64,000 bases of DNA from DAISKN01 sp963716925 (GTDB lineage: Bacteria > Acidobacteriota > Vicinamibacteria > Marinacidobacterales > SMYC01): positions 558,001 through 622,000 of the forward strand of contig CAVQUX010000025.1 in assembly GCA_963716925.1 (NCBI GenBank), given 5' to 3'. Both the position numbers and the translations under genes were made by a program. Numbering within the stretch: the first letter of the stretch is position 1; every line of letters starts with the position of its first letter. Shown here one piece after another: positions 33,801-44,100 of the stretch. The notes beneath the pieces were generated by a model. That model was not told the DNA's origin. It worked only from the letters and a program-made list of their open reading frames with translations, and did no database searches.

Positions 33801-36544
33801 GCAACCCCTTTCCGGGAGCGAAAGCGCTCGTGACCATCGAGCGGTACGGGGTCCAGCGCCACTGGCTCGAGACGTTCGAGGAATCGACGGAGGTCATCGA
33901 GGTGCCGGTGGGAGAGGACCATGTCCCCGGCTTCTATCTCTCCGCCGTAGTGACGTCGCCGCGCGTCGAGGCGCCCCCGAGCGAGGACGATCTCGACCTG
34001 GGAAAGCCCGCGTTCCGCATGGGCTACGTGCAGGTGCCGGTGGTCGATCCCGCAAAGGAGATCGTGGTCGAGGTCAAGCCGGAGAAGGATCTCTACAAGC
34101 CCCGGGACAAGGTGAAGGTGGAACTGAAGGCACGGCCGCGGCTCTGGGCGGGGGCCTCGCCTCCACCGATGGAGCTCGCGGTCGCGGTTCTCGACGAGGC
34201 GGTGTTCGACCTCATCGGAGGCGGGGATGCCTACTTCGATCCCTATCGCGGGTTCTACTCGCTCGAGCCCCTGGACGTCGAGAACTTCAACCTCCTGACG
34301 AGGCTCATCGGCATCCAGAAGTTCGAAAAGAAGGGGGCGAATCCCGGCGGCGACGGGGGCGGTGGGCCCGACCTCAGGACGCTCTTCAAGTTCGTGAGCT
34401 ACTGGAACCCGGCTCTCGTTCTCGACGCGGAAGGCCGGGCGACGATCGAGTTCGAGGTCCCCGACAACCTCACGGGGTGGCGCATCCTCACCATGGCGGT
34501 GACCGCGGAAGACCGCATGGGACTCGGCCAGGGGCACTTCGTCGTGAACCGGCCCACGGAGATCCGGCCCGCCCTTCCGAACCAGGTCACCGAAGGCGAT
34601 CGCTTCGACGCGCGCTTCACGGTGATGAATCGAACCGAGGAGATTCGCACGCTGACGGTGACCGCCGAGGTCACGGGAGCGGCGGAGTCTTCCGGTCTCG
34701 CGGCGAAGTCGATCGAGGCCGAGCCCTACAAGCGGTACGACGTGAGCTTCCCCGTGCGCGCCACTGGAGTCGGGGAAGTGATCTTTACCGTCCGTGCCTC
34801 CGATCTCGTGGACGGCGACGCTCTCCGCCTTCCGCTCGACGTGGGAAGACGCCAGGCGCTCGAGGTCGCGGCCACCTACGGCACGACCCTCGACCCCAAC
34901 ACCCTCGAGTCGTTCCTGTTCCCCGAGAACATGAGGACCGACGTCGGCCGCGTGAGCGTGGTCTCGAGTCCGACGGTGCTCGGAAACCTCGAGGGGGCCT
35001 TCGAGTACCTTCGCGACTACCCCTACGTCTGCTGGGAGCAGAAGCTCACGAAGGCGGTCATGGCTTCCCACTTCGCGTCGCTGCGCGACTACGTCAGGAA
35101 GGATTTCGACTGGTCGGGACACGAGACCCTCCCCGACGCGACCCTCGCTCTCGCCGCGAACTACCAGGCGCCGAACGGCGGCATGGTCTACTACATCCCC
35201 GAGGACGACTACGCCAGTCCTTATCTCAGCGCCTACACCGCGCTCGCGTTTCACTGGCTTCGCGAGCGCGGACACACCATCCCCTCGGCGGTCGAGACCC
35301 GGCTCCACGATTATCTGAACCAGTTCCTGCGGACGGACGTCTTCCCCGAGTTCTACACCCGCGGGATGTCGTCGAGCGTACGGGCGGTGGCGCTCGCGGC
35401 CCTGGCTCTCGGAGGCTCCCTCGAGACCGCCGACCTCGAGCGCTACCGCTCCCACGCGAGCGAGATGGACCTCTTCGGCAAGGCCCACTTCCTCATGGCG
35501 GCGAATGCCCTCGGCATCGATGCCCGCGAGGTGGAAGACTCGATCCTCGCCCATTCGAACCGGAGCGGAGGCAAGATCGTCTTCACGGAAAGCGTCGACG
35601 ACGGCTACGCCCGGATCCTCTACAGTCCCGAGCGAACCCAGTGCGCCGTCCTGAGCGCGCTCACCCGGAGATCGACGCGGCCCGAAGGCGACCTTCCTTT
35701 CGAGCTCACCCGCACCATCACCCAGTCCCGGGGTAAGCGCGATCGGTGGGAGAACACGCAGGAGAACGTCTTCTGCATGAACGCCCTCATCGACTACAGC
35801 CGCCTCTACGAGAGCGAGACCCCGAGCTTCACTTTGCGCACGTTCTTCGATGGGGACGCTCTCGGGGAGGCCACGTTCGACGACCGGCGGGACCCTCCCG
35901 TCGATCACCAGCGTCCGCTTCGAGCGACGGACCCGGGCAAATCGGGACAGCTTCGCCTCTCGAAGCTCGGTCCGGGGCGCCTGTATTACGCCGCCCGGCT
36001 GTTCTACTCCCCGAAGGAGCTGAAGACGGATCCGGTCAACGCCGGTGTCGAGATTCGACGGGAGTACAGCGTCCAGAGAGCGGGGGTTTGGACCCTGCTC
36101 CAGGACCCCATGCGGATCCAGAGCGGAGAGCTGGTGAAGGTCGACTTGTTCCTCTCGCTTCCCGCGCCCCGGAACTTCCTCGTCGTCGACGATCCCGTCC
36201 CCGGCGGTCTCGAGCCCGTGAACCGGGACCTCGCCACCGCCTCGACCGTGGATGCCGACCAGGCGGAGTTCGAGGGCGCGTCGACCTCCTTCTGGTTCAC
36301 TCGCGACGACTGGTTCTCCTTCGGTTATTCGCGTTGGAGCTTCTATCATCAGGAGCTGCGCCACGAGTCGGCGCGGTTCTACTCCGAGTGGCTTCCCGCG
36401 GGGAACTACCATCTCTCCTACGCCGCCCAGGCGATCGCCCCCGGCGAGTTCCAGGTGCTGCCGGTCAGAGCGGAGGAGATGTACGACCCGGATGTCTTCG
36501 GCCAGGGCATACCCCAGACGCTGGTGGTGGAGGCAAGGCGGTGA
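30806..36544 (+). CDS. Bacterial alpha-2-macroglobulin
   Basis: Very large secreted protease inhibitor-like protein of 1912 residues. It starts with two methionines after an AGGAG about 11 bases upstream; a hydrophobic stretch (LLLVYSVVAAFTAGAP) acts as a signal peptide, without a clear lipobox. Recognisable parts are macroglobulin-like domains (VWVTDLSTGLPVEGASVFLY, YRLGDTIQYKLYVRDQNND), the A2M domain (VPDNLTGWRILTMAVTAEDRMG) and the thioester motif CWEQ with cysteine about residue 1409, so it can probably bind attacking proteases covalently. The overlap of its stop with pbpC (GTGA) is the usual pairing in which A2M guards the periplasm and PBP1C repairs the wall. Confidence 0.94.
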   Translation: MMPTIKEPGSRGRLLLVYSVVAAFTAGAPSRGSGQSESGSPLRILSITPRGAEVPPGRQIVVQFDRKVVPVGRMERRAEEIPIDIEPSIACEWRWLDTSSLACQLQEDDSFRPATKYRLTVRPGIRTEAGATLAEAVTHEFETERPKVTSADFEQWIGPGSPQFTVTFNQRMSLDALRSRLFFQTEAGARVPAVIEPAGPQVPEPERYWRVRPQRELPPDITAHLVAAKGLVSLDGPLPSAEDNRVVSLFTFPSHGFLGIRCSDNAGNAITLRPSESLPPRPCNPMAPVEVLFAAPVVKEVLREHLKLEPDLAGGREDYDPWDRIYSYSRLEWARSEDETYSTQFPELLRARTTYRLRAEGSSLLDEFGRPLPRDIDFVFMTSDRPPRAALTHPVSTLEKNVETRVPIVVTNLDALDIEIEALTAEGLATRTETLPLPKAPNVAFRYPLPTREWLGGRSGALFANVRTRPETVNTYEEDRIFSQVTPFAVHTKLGHQNTMVWVTDLSTGLPVEGASVFLYRAAPASALREREPLSRATTDAAGVAFLAGQAELNPLLQTPRWESLANRSADETFFVSVEKDGELALAPLSSEFWVYIEGANNTWIPSYTRTRYGHVRAWGTTAQGVYRLGDTIQYKLYVRDQNNDRFVKAPEETYHLQVFDPMEKMVHEETELELNSFGALDGELRVAESGAVGWYRFQLQSSFHNETWEPLRVLVADFAPAPFRVTTDLDGERYEPGDEIQVATSAKLHSGGPYPDADSRITVNITPVTVTSENPKAAGFWFGSGYGETVTVHQSEAPVDVEGELETTVPVLDQTFPRGRMLVESAVRDDRGKYIAGRATAEYLGRDRFVGIRQEGWLLNAGEASEFQAIVVDTADEVATGTDVTFRVQYRETTASRVKGAGNAYITQYNHQWVDVATCTAVSGPEPSRCGFTPEKPGLYQLSAAIVDSKGRAYEVSTDRWAAGKGQVLWEESPGHRLDIEPEKKEYRVGETARFLVRNPFPGAKALVTIERYGVQRHWLETFEESTEVIEVPVGEDHVPGFYLSAVVTSPRVEAPPSEDDLDLGKPAFRMGYVQVPVVDPAKEIVVEVKPEKDLYKPRDKVKVELKARPRLWAGASPPPMELAVAVLDEAVFDLIGGGDAYFDPYRGFYSLEPLDVENFNLLTRLIGIQKFEKKGANPGGDGGGGPDLRTLFKFVSYWNPALVLDAEGRATIEFEVPDNLTGWRILTMAVTAEDRMGLGQGHFVVNRPTEIRPALPNQVTEGDRFDARFTVMNRTEEIRTLTVTAEVTGAAESSGLAAKSIEAEPYKRYDVSFPVRATGVGEVIFTVRASDLVDGDALRLPLDVGRRQALEVAATYGTTLDPNTLESFLFPENMRTDVGRVSVVSSPTVLGNLEGAFEYLRDYPYVCWEQKLTKAVMASHFASLRDYVRKDFDWSGHETLPDATLALAANYQAPNGGMVYYIPEDDYASPYLSAYTALAFHWLRERGHTIPSAVETRLHDYLNQFLRTDVFPEFYTRGMSSSVRAVALAALALGGSLETADLERYRSHASEMDLFGKAHFLMAANALGIDAREVEDSILAHSNRSGGKIVFTESVDDGYARILYSPERTQCAVLSALTRRSTRPEGDLPFELTRTITQSRGKRDRWENTQENVFCMNALIDYSRLYESETPSFTLRTFFDGDALGEATFDDRRDPPVDHQRPLRATDPGKSGQLRLSKLGPGRLYYAARLFYSPKELKTDPVNAGVEIRREYSVQRAGVWTLLQDPMRIQSGELVKVDLFLSLPAPRNFLVVDDPVPGGLEPVNRDLATASTVDADQAEFEGASTSFWFTRDDWFSFGYSRWSFYHQELRHESARFYSEWLPAGNYHLSYAAQAIAPGEFQVLPVRAEEMYDPDVFGQGIPQTLVVEARR

Positions 36545-38730
36545 AACGCGGGCTCGTCGTCCTCGCGACGCTCGCCGTCGCGGGGCTCGTCGTCCTCGCC
36601 GGGGCCACGCTCGCGGATCTCTCGCCTCTCCCCGACGGACTTCCTCCTCTCGGAGAGAAAGAGCGCGAGCCGCGATTCGTCGATCGCCGCGGAGAGCTCC
36701 TCTCCGTCACCTACGAGAACCATTGGAACCTCCACGACCGGGTCCCCCTTCACGAGGTTCCGACGATTCTCGTAGAGGCGTTCGTGACCGCCGAAGACAA
36801 GCGCTTCTACACCCACCACGGCGTCGACTGGACCGCGCGGCTTCACGCCGCATGGACGAACGTGACCTCCTTTCGCGCGGTGCGAGGCGCGAGCACCATC
36901 ACCGAGCAGGCCGTCCGGATGATCCACCCGAGACCGCGCACCCTGTGGTCGCGGTGGATGGAGGGGTTCGAGGCGATGCGGCTCGAACGACGTTTCGAGA
37001 AAGCCGAGATTCTGGAGTTCTACCTCAACCAGGTGCCCTACGCCCGAATGCGGCGCGGGGTGAAGCAGGCGGCCCGCGAATACTTCGACCGCGACCTCGA
37101 CACCCTCTCCCCAAAGGAAACGCTCGCCCTCGCGGTCCTGGTTCGAAGCCCCTCGCGGCTCGACCTCCGGAAGGGCACCGCGGCCATCGAGAAGCCCGTC
37201 GAGAGGCTCGCGGCGCGGCTTCACGCGCTGGGCGCGCTCTCCGACCTCGAGCTCGGGCAGATCCGAACCGAGCCCCTGCGCGTCACGGCGGCGGAGCTCC
37301 GGATCGATGCCGCCCATTTCGTCGCCCGGGTTCCCGAAGCGCGGGCGGCCGAGATCGCGACCACGCTCGACGGATCGCTACAGAGGCGCGCGCAGCAGCT
37401 CCTCGACCGGCAGATCGCGTCCCTCGCCGATCGCGGCGTAACCGACGGCGCCGTCCTGGTGGTCGATCACCAGACCAACGAGATCCTCGTCTGGGCGAAC
37501 GGCGGCGGGTTCACCCAGGAAGAGGGCGGGCAGATCGACATGGTGACCGTCCCCCGGCAGCCGGGATCGACCCTCAAGCCCTTCGCTTACGCCCTCGCGC
37601 TCGAGCGAGGCTGGACCGCGGCGACCGTCATCGTGGACGAGCCCATCGCCGAGGCCGTCGGAAACGGGCTCCACAGCTTCCGCAACTACAGCCGTCATTA
37701 TTATGGGCCCGTTCGTCTGCGGGAGGCCCTCGGCAACTCCCTGAACGTGCCGGCGATCAAAACCATTCAGTTCACGGGGAGAGTCGACCTCTTCGAGCTC
37801 CTGGGGGAGCTCGGGGTTACCAGCTTGAGGGAGCATCCCGACTTCTACGGGGACGGCCTCGCTCTCGGAAACGGCGAGATCAGCCTCTTCGAGCTGGTCT
37901 CGGCCTATGCGGTCCTCGCTCGCGGCGGAGTCCGACGGCCCCTGAAGTGGAAGACCGAAGGCGGCGCCCGACGCGAGGAACGTCGAGTGCTGAGCGCGGA
38001 GACGAGCTCTGTCATCGCCGACATTCTCTCGGACCCGGAGGCCCGGGCTCTCGAGTTCGGCCGGAGCTCCGTCCTGACCCTTCCTCTGCAGACGGCGGTC
38101 AAGACCGGGACGTCCAACGACTATCGCGACGCCTGGACCGTGGGGTTCACTCACCGGTACACCGTGGGCGTCTGGATGGGGAACCCCGATCGGAGGCCGA
38201 TGCACGAAGTCACGGGCTCGATCGGCCCCGCGCTCGTGTTCCGCGCTCTTCTGGCCGAGCTTCATCGGAACCGCGAGGGAAAGCCGCTCTACCTGAGCCG
38301 GAAGCTTCGTCAGGTCGCGATCTGCCGCGAGAGCGGAGCCCTTCCCGGAGACTCCTGCCCGCGCGCTCTGGAGTGGTTCCGGCCGGAGACGACGCCTACG
38401 GCCAGCTGCCCTCTTCACTCGGGGACGCTCGCGGCCGAGTCCTCCCGGGGAGAGATCAAAGTCGGAAAGCCCTCACCCGGGCTCCACCTGGCCCTCGACC
38501 CGAGGATTCCCGACGCGCTCGAGAGGTTCGCTCTCGAGCTCGAGGGTCTCCCGAAGGGCGCCCGGGTCGAATGGTGGATCGACGACGAGCCCTTCGCGGA
38601 GTCGACGGACGAGCGCGGACGCTCGCTCTGGCCGCCGAGCCGCGGCCGGCACGTGGCGAAGGCGCGGGTGTGGAAGTCGGCTGGCGACGAGCCCACATGG
38701 ACGGCCCCGGTGGGATTCCGGGTCAAATAG
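36541..38730 (+). CDS. pbpC: Penicillin-binding protein 1C
   Basis: Bifunctional peptidoglycan synthase of 729 residues with one N-terminal membrane anchor (VVLATLAVAGLVVLAG). The glycosyltransferase domain has the catalytic glutamate E85 in TAEDKRFYTHHGVD and GASTITEQ; the transpeptidase domain has the SxxK motif with S343 in PGSTLKPF, the SLN motif in GNSLNVP, and KTG at 521-523. The C-terminal part (ICRESGALPGDSCP, PGLHLALDPRIP, VEWWIDDEPF) is the PBP1C-specific domain. The GTG start overlaps the A2M stop by 4 bases, so the two are translationally coupled. It is complete, with no odd features. Confidence 0.95.
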   Translation: MKRGLVVLATLAVAGLVVLAGATLADLSPLPDGLPPLGEKEREPRFVDRRGELLSVTYENHWNLHDRVPLHEVPTILVEAFVTAEDKRFYTHHGVDWTARLHAAWTNVTSFRAVRGASTITEQAVRMIHPRPRTLWSRWMEGFEAMRLERRFEKAEILEFYLNQVPYARMRRGVKQAAREYFDRDLDTLSPKETLALAVLVRSPSRLDLRKGTAAIEKPVERLAARLHALGALSDLELGQIRTEPLRVTAAELRIDAAHFVARVPEARAAEIATTLDGSLQRRAQQLLDRQIASLADRGVTDGAVLVVDHQTNEILVWANGGGFTQEEGGQIDMVTVPRQPGSTLKPFAYALALERGWTAATVIVDEPIAEAVGNGLHSFRNYSRHYYGPVRLREALGNSLNVPAIKTIQFTGRVDLFELLGELGVTSLREHPDFYGDGLALGNGEISLFELVSAYAVLARGGVRRPLKWKTEGGARREERRVLSAETSSVIADILSDPEARALEFGRSSVLTLPLQTAVKTGTSNDYRDAWTVGFTHRYTVGVWMGNPDRRPMHEVTGSIGPALVFRALLAELHRNREGKPLYLSRKLRQVAICRESGALPGDSCPRALEWFRPETTPTASCPLHSGTLAAESSRGEIKVGKPSPGLHLALDPRIPDALERFALELEGLPKGARVEWWIDDEPFAESTDERGRSLWPPSRGRHVAKARVWKSAGDEPTWTAPVGFRVK

Positions 38731-38814
38731 CGTCGCTCCGATCGCCGCATCTTTGACACTTCATCCGCGATCCGAAGCTGGACTTTCCTTCGTGTCATAC
38801 CTACTCTCTCTCGG

Positions 38815-41094
38815 ATGATGGTGAGGTCTTGTCGGGCGCTGAGCGCGAGCCTCGGCCTGAGCCTCATCGCTCTTCGGGACGCGGGTGCGACGACGAGTCC
38901 CGCGCCGGGAACTCTTGCCGTCGAGGCATACCGAGCCGGGACCTCGCCTTCCATCGACGGACGCGTCGACGCGGCGGAATGGGCGGGAGCCTCCGTTTTC
39001 TCGGGATTCACTCAGCAACAACCCCGCGAGAACGAGCCTTCCAGTGAGCTCACCGAAATCCGCGTTCTCTATGACGACGAGTTTCTCTACCTCGGGGTCG
39101 TCTGTTTCGACGACGACCCGGAAAGCATCGTCGTGACCCAGAGCCGGCGCGACGGCGACCTCGCCGACACCGATTCCATTCAGATCGTCCTCGACACCTA
39201 CAACGACGATCAGAGCGCCTTTCTCTTCGGGACCAACCCCCTCGGTCTGGAGTACGACGGACAGATCGCCTCCGAAGGAGCGACCGGAGGCGCCCTCGGC
39301 GGCGTAGGGACGGGCTTCGGCGGCGGCGGCTCGCAGCGCGGTCAGCTCACCGGCTTCAACCGGAACTGGGACGGCGACTGGAGCGTCGCGGCGAGCATCA
39401 CCGAGCGCGGCTGGGAAGCCGAGCTCGCGATTCCCTTCAAGACCCTTCGCTACCGGAACGACCCCCAGCCGGTATGGGGTTTCAACGTGATGCGCAACAT
39501 CCGGCGGACCAACGAGCAGTCGTTTCTCGCGCCTGTTCCCCGGGTCTACGACATCTATCGAGTGTCGCTCGCCGCCGATCTCACCGGACTTCGACCGCCG
39601 CCACGGCGGGATCTGCGCGCCATCCCCTACGGGGTCGCGGCCGCCAACGAAGACCGCAGCTCGGGCGAGGCGAAGCGGGACGAAAGCCTCACCGCCGGAT
39701 TGGACGTGAAATGGGGCGTCACCCCCAACGTGACCGCCGATTTCAGCGTCAATACGGATTTCTCCCAGGTCGAAGCCGACGAAGAGCAGGTGAACCTCAC
39801 CCGGTTCGACCTGTTCTTCCCCGAGAAGAGAAGTTTCTTTCTCGAGAACGCCGCGACGTTCCAGTTCGGGGAGCCGCAAGCGGTCGACTTGTTCTTCTCC
39901 CGGCGAATCGGGCTCACGTCCTCGGGCGAGCCCATCGGAATCCTCGCCGGCGCCCGTTTGAGCGGCCAGGTGGGCCGCTACCAGCTCGGCCTCCTCAACA
40001 TGCAGACGGAAACCACCTTCGGCGGCGCCTCCGGTGCGCTCGTGGCGCCGGCGAACAACTACACCGTGGCTCGGGTCAAGCGGCAGGTCTACCCCCGATC
40101 CGACGTCGGCGGGATCTTCGTGAATCGTCTTTCGACCGGTGACTATTCGTCGAGCGGAGGCGAGAACCGCGCGTACGGAGCCGACGCGAACCTCGCGCTC
40201 AGCGAGAACGGAAAATTCTTCGCCTTCCTCGCGAGGAGCGACACCCCCGAGGGGGTCGGCTCGGACTACGCGGGCCGCGCGCTCTACGACTACCGCAACA
40301 ACGCCTGGAATCTCCGCGCCGGCTACACCCAGGTCGGCGATCGCTTCAACGCCGAGGTGGGCTTCGTTCCCCGCGTGGGCTTCCGCCGCCCGGAGCTCCG
40401 CGTCGAGCTCACCCCCCAGCCGAAAGGCATCTCCTGGATCCGCCGCTTTTCACCACACGCGCTGGTGCAGCGCTTCTACGGATTCGACGGACGGCTGCAG
40501 ACCGCCCTGGGCCACTACGACTTCGAAGTTCAGCTCGAGAACGGCGGTCAAACGGGCTTCCTTCTCGAGCGACGCTCGGACCGGCCCGAGGAGCCCTTCA
40601 CCATCTTTCACGATCGAGAGGGAACCGAGGTGGTGATACCTCCCGGGCTCTACACCTGGAACGAGTGGCTGCTCTATTTCCAGAGCAACCCCAGCTCCCC
40701 GGTCTTCATAGACTCCCTCTACGGATTCGGAAGCTTCTACGACGGAACCTTCAACCGCGTCAGCCTCGATAGCGGCTTTCGCGTCGGGGCCCGATTCCTC
40801 ACCGCCTTCGGGTTCCTTCGCAACGACATCGACCTCCCGGGCGGTGCGTTCGTCTCGAACCTCGTCCGCGCGAAGGCCACGTACTCCTTCACCGTCAATA
40901 CCCTCATCCAGGCCCTCGTCCAGTACAACAACCAGTCCGAGCTCGTTTCGGCGAACGTCCGTTTCGCCTGGTTGAACCGGAGCGGGACGGGACTCTTCAT
41001 CGTCTTCAACGAGAGGCGCGACGTCTTCGTCCCGGGCACGGAGCCACTCGGACGCTCGTTCATCGTGAAGTACACACACTTCTTCGAGCTCTGA
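38815..41094 (+). CDS. Outer-membrane DUF5916 protein with CBM9-like domain
   Basis: Protein of 759 residues. A signal peptide (about residues 1-25) is followed by a CBM9-like domain (SIDGRVDAAEWAGASVFSGF, VLYDDEFLYLGVVCFDDDP, FQFGEP-like blocks later) and the DUF5916 region (GLDVKWGVTPNVTADFSVN, DFSQVEADEEQVNLTRF, FPEKRSFFLENAATF). The C-terminal half alternates polar and hydrophobic residues and ends in FFEL, so it should form an outer-membrane barrel. These proteins are abundant in Acidobacteriota and Bacteroidota and often sit near peptidases or TonB receptors; the function is not established. It stands 84 bases after pbpC and is convergent with the RND pump. Confidence 0.87.
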   Translation: MMVRSCRALSASLGLSLIALRDAGATTSPAPGTLAVEAYRAGTSPSIDGRVDAAEWAGASVFSGFTQQQPRENEPSSELTEIRVLYDDEFLYLGVVCFDDDPESIVVTQSRRDGDLADTDSIQIVLDTYNDDQSAFLFGTNPLGLEYDGQIASEGATGGALGGVGTGFGGGGSQRGQLTGFNRNWDGDWSVAASITERGWEAELAIPFKTLRYRNDPQPVWGFNVMRNIRRTNEQSFLAPVPRVYDIYRVSLAADLTGLRPPPRRDLRAIPYGVAAANEDRSSGEAKRDESLTAGLDVKWGVTPNVTADFSVNTDFSQVEADEEQVNLTRFDLFFPEKRSFFLENAATFQFGEPQAVDLFFSRRIGLTSSGEPIGILAGARLSGQVGRYQLGLLNMQTETTFGGASGALVAPANNYTVARVKRQVYPRSDVGGIFVNRLSTGDYSSSGGENRAYGADANLALSENGKFFAFLARSDTPEGVGSDYAGRALYDYRNNAWNLRAGYTQVGDRFNAEVGFVPRVGFRRPELRVELTPQPKGISWIRRFSPHALVQRFYGFDGRLQTALGHYDFEVQLENGGQTGFLLERRSDRPEEPFTIFHDREGTEVVIPPGLYTWNEWLLYFQSNPSSPVFIDSLYGFGSFYDGTFNRVSLDSGFRVGARFLTAFGFLRNDIDLPGGAFVSNLVRAKATYSFTVNTLIQALVQYNNQSELVSANVRFAWLNRSGTGLFIVFNERRDVFVPGTEPLGRSFIVKYTHFFEL

Positions 41095-41141
41095 GCGGGC
41101 TCACCGTCCCTTTTCCGTCTTCCGATCCCCGACGGACGCCT

Positions 41142-44100
41142 TCAGCCGAGGAAGGTGAAGCGGCGGGCGAGAATCGGCCGGAGAGAGCTGAGGAGCCCCC
41201 GCGTCCGCCCGGCGGATTCGCGGAGGTTCATCTCGGCGAAGAGAGAGTAGGCCACGGGCGTGACCACGAGAGTAGGCAACAGGCAGAGCATCTGGCCTCC
41301 GATGATCGTCAGCGCGACCGCCGACCGCTGCGCCGATCCCGCCCCGATACCGAGCGCGGTCGGAACCAGGCCGGCGACGATGGCGAAAGTCGTCATGAGG
41401 ATGGGCCGCAAGCGAACCCGGTTCGCCTGGAGGATCGCCTCCCGCACCGGGAGTCCCTGCTCCCGCAGCTTGTTGGTGTAGTCGATCTGCAGGATCCCGT
41501 TCTTCTTCACGATCCCGAGGAGCAGCAGCACGCCGAGGGCGCTCCAGAGATTCAGGGTGCGGCCGGAGAGCCAGAGGGAGAGAAGCGCGAAGGGGATCGC
41601 GAGCGGCAGGCTCAGCATGATGGTGAAGGGATGCACGAAGCTGTCGAACTGCGCCGCGAGCACCATGTACATGAAGATCGAGGCCAGGAGGAAGGCCAGA
41701 ATCAGGTTGGTCGTGGTCTCGTCCAGGACTTTCACCGAGCCGGTGAAACGGTAGCCGAATCCCCGGGGAAGAGCGGCCTCACGGATCTTCTGCCGCACCG
41801 CCTGCGCGGCGACGTCCAGGGGAAGGCTGGCGGAGTTGTTGGCGTTGACCGAGATCTGGAACTGCCGGTTGAATCGCTCGATCCGCGCCGGGCCCACGCC
41901 GCGCTCTACGCTGGCGATGCTGTCGAGACGGACCTGGCCGACTTTCGTCGAGGGAATCATCAGGCGGCGGAGCACCTCGATGTCCTTCTGCTGCTCCGGC
42001 AGCAGCTGCATGGTGACGTCGTACTGCTCGTCCCCCTCCTTGAAGATCGAGATCTGATCCTCACCCGCGATCATCAAACGGACGGCCCTCGCAACGTCGC
42101 CGGCGCGCACCCCGAGGTCCGAGGCGCGCTGGCGGTCGATCTTCACCTGCAGCTCCGGGCTGTTGACGCTCACCGCGGGCTCGACGTCGAGGAGTCCCGG
42201 CACCTCGCGCACTCCCTCCGCCACGTCCTTCGCCACCTGCACCACCTGATTGAAATCGGGGCCGAGGATCCGGACCTGAATCGGGAACCAGTTCTCCCCC
42301 CGCCGAGCGCGGAGGGGATCATGACCTTGCTCCTCAGGTTGCGGTATTCCGCGGTGATCTTCCGGAACTCGTCGGCCATCTCCAGGTTCGAGAGACTTCG
42401 CTCGCCCACTTCGGAGAGTCTCACGTAGATGTGCGAGTGGCTCGAGAGCCCGGCGTGGATGTAAGGATTGGTGAACTCGACGCCGGGGATCCTGGCGATG
42501 CGATCCCCGATCTCCCGCGTCAAGCGGGAAGTAGCGTCGAGGGAAGTGCCCTCGGGGAGATTGAGCGACAGGCTGAGCTCGCTCTGATCGTCGGGAGGAA
42601 TCCAGTCGCGACCCACGAGCAGGTTGAGCGGAAACGTCAGCAGGAAGGCGCCGAATGCCACCCCGAGCACCGCCGCACGGTGGTCGAGCGACCAGGCCAG
42701 GAGCCGACCGTAGGACGCCGTCACCCGCCCCAGGAGCCCGCCCTCGACCTCGTTCCTCGCCTCGCTTCCGCTCTTCCCGCCCGCGCGCCTGCAGGAGGCG
42801 CGAGCTGAGCATCGGGGTGAGGGTGAAGCTCACCAGCATCGATACCAGTATCGAGAACGCCATCGTCCAGCCGAACTCGTTGACGTAGCGGCGAGCGTAA
42901 CCCTGCATGAAGGCGATCGGGAGGAAGATGATCACCAGCGAGATCGTCGTGGCCAGGACCGCGAGGGTGATCTCGTGCGTCGCCTCGATGGCGGCGCGCC
43001 GAGGCGGGAGCCCCTTCTCGTCGATGAAGCGCACGATGTTCTCGAGCACCACGATGGCGTCGTCGATCACGATACCCACCGCGAGCGTCAGCGCGAGAAG
43101 CGTCATGTTGTTCAGGGTGAACCCCATGATCTTGATCAGGGTGAAGGTGGCGACGATCGAGGCGGGGATGGCGACGGAGGCGATGAGAACCGAGCGCAGG
43201 CTCCGGATGAACAGGAGCACCACCAGGCTCGCGAGGACGCTCCCGAAGAGGAGGTGCTCCTGGAGCGAGGCGATGGAGGCGTTGATGAAGACCGACTGAT
43301 CGCGGATGATCCGCAGGCTCACTCCGGGCGGAAGCGTCGGGGCGATCTCCGCGAGACGCTCCTTCACGTCGGCGATGATCTCGACGGTGTTGGTGCCCGA
43401 CTGCCGCCGCACCTCGAGAGTGACCGCTTCCTTCCCTTCCAGCATGTTCCAGGTGTCGGGCCGGGCGAACCCGTCCTCCACCCGGCCGAGGTCGTTGACC
43501 CGGATCGGGGTTCCGCCGACGTTGGCGACGATGAGCTCCCCGAACTGGCTGACGGCATCGATGCGTCCGAGGGTGCGCACTCCCAGCTCGGCGTCGCCCC
43601 GGATGATCCGGCCCCCGGGAACCTCGACGTTCTCTTCCTGGATCGCGCGCTGAAACTGATTGACGGTGAGACCCTGGGCGTTGAGTCGATCGGCGTCGAC
43701 CAGGATCCGGATCTGACGCACGCGAGAGCCCGTCAAGGTCACCTCGCCGACGCCGTCGATGGTCTCGAGGGCGCGCTTGATCTGCTTGTCGGCGATTTCG
43801 CTGGTCTCACGAAGGCTGCGACTGCTCGCCACCACGACCGAGAGAACGGCATCGGCGTCCGGGTCCGCCTTCTGGATGACCGGCGGGAGAATGTTGGGAG
43901 GAAGGTTCCGCAGAGCTCCGGCGACTTTTTCGCGCACGTCCTGGGCCGCGCTTTCGATCTCCCGCTCGAGGACGAATTTGCAGGTGATCCGGGTGCTGCC
44001 GTCGAACGTCATCGCCGTCAGCTCGTCGAGCCCGCTGATGGTGCTCAAAGCCTCTTCGAGAGGCATCACCACCTGGGTGGTGATCTCCTCGGGAGTCGCT

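Noticed and set aside
38753..38758. TTGACA as a -35 box for the DUF5916 gene
   Set aside because: No acceptable -10 hexamer lies 16-18 bases downstream.
41114..41136. TCCGTC/GACGGA inverted repeat between the DUF5916 and RND genes as a terminator
   Set aside because: Six pairs with an 11-base loop and no T run; too weak to call.
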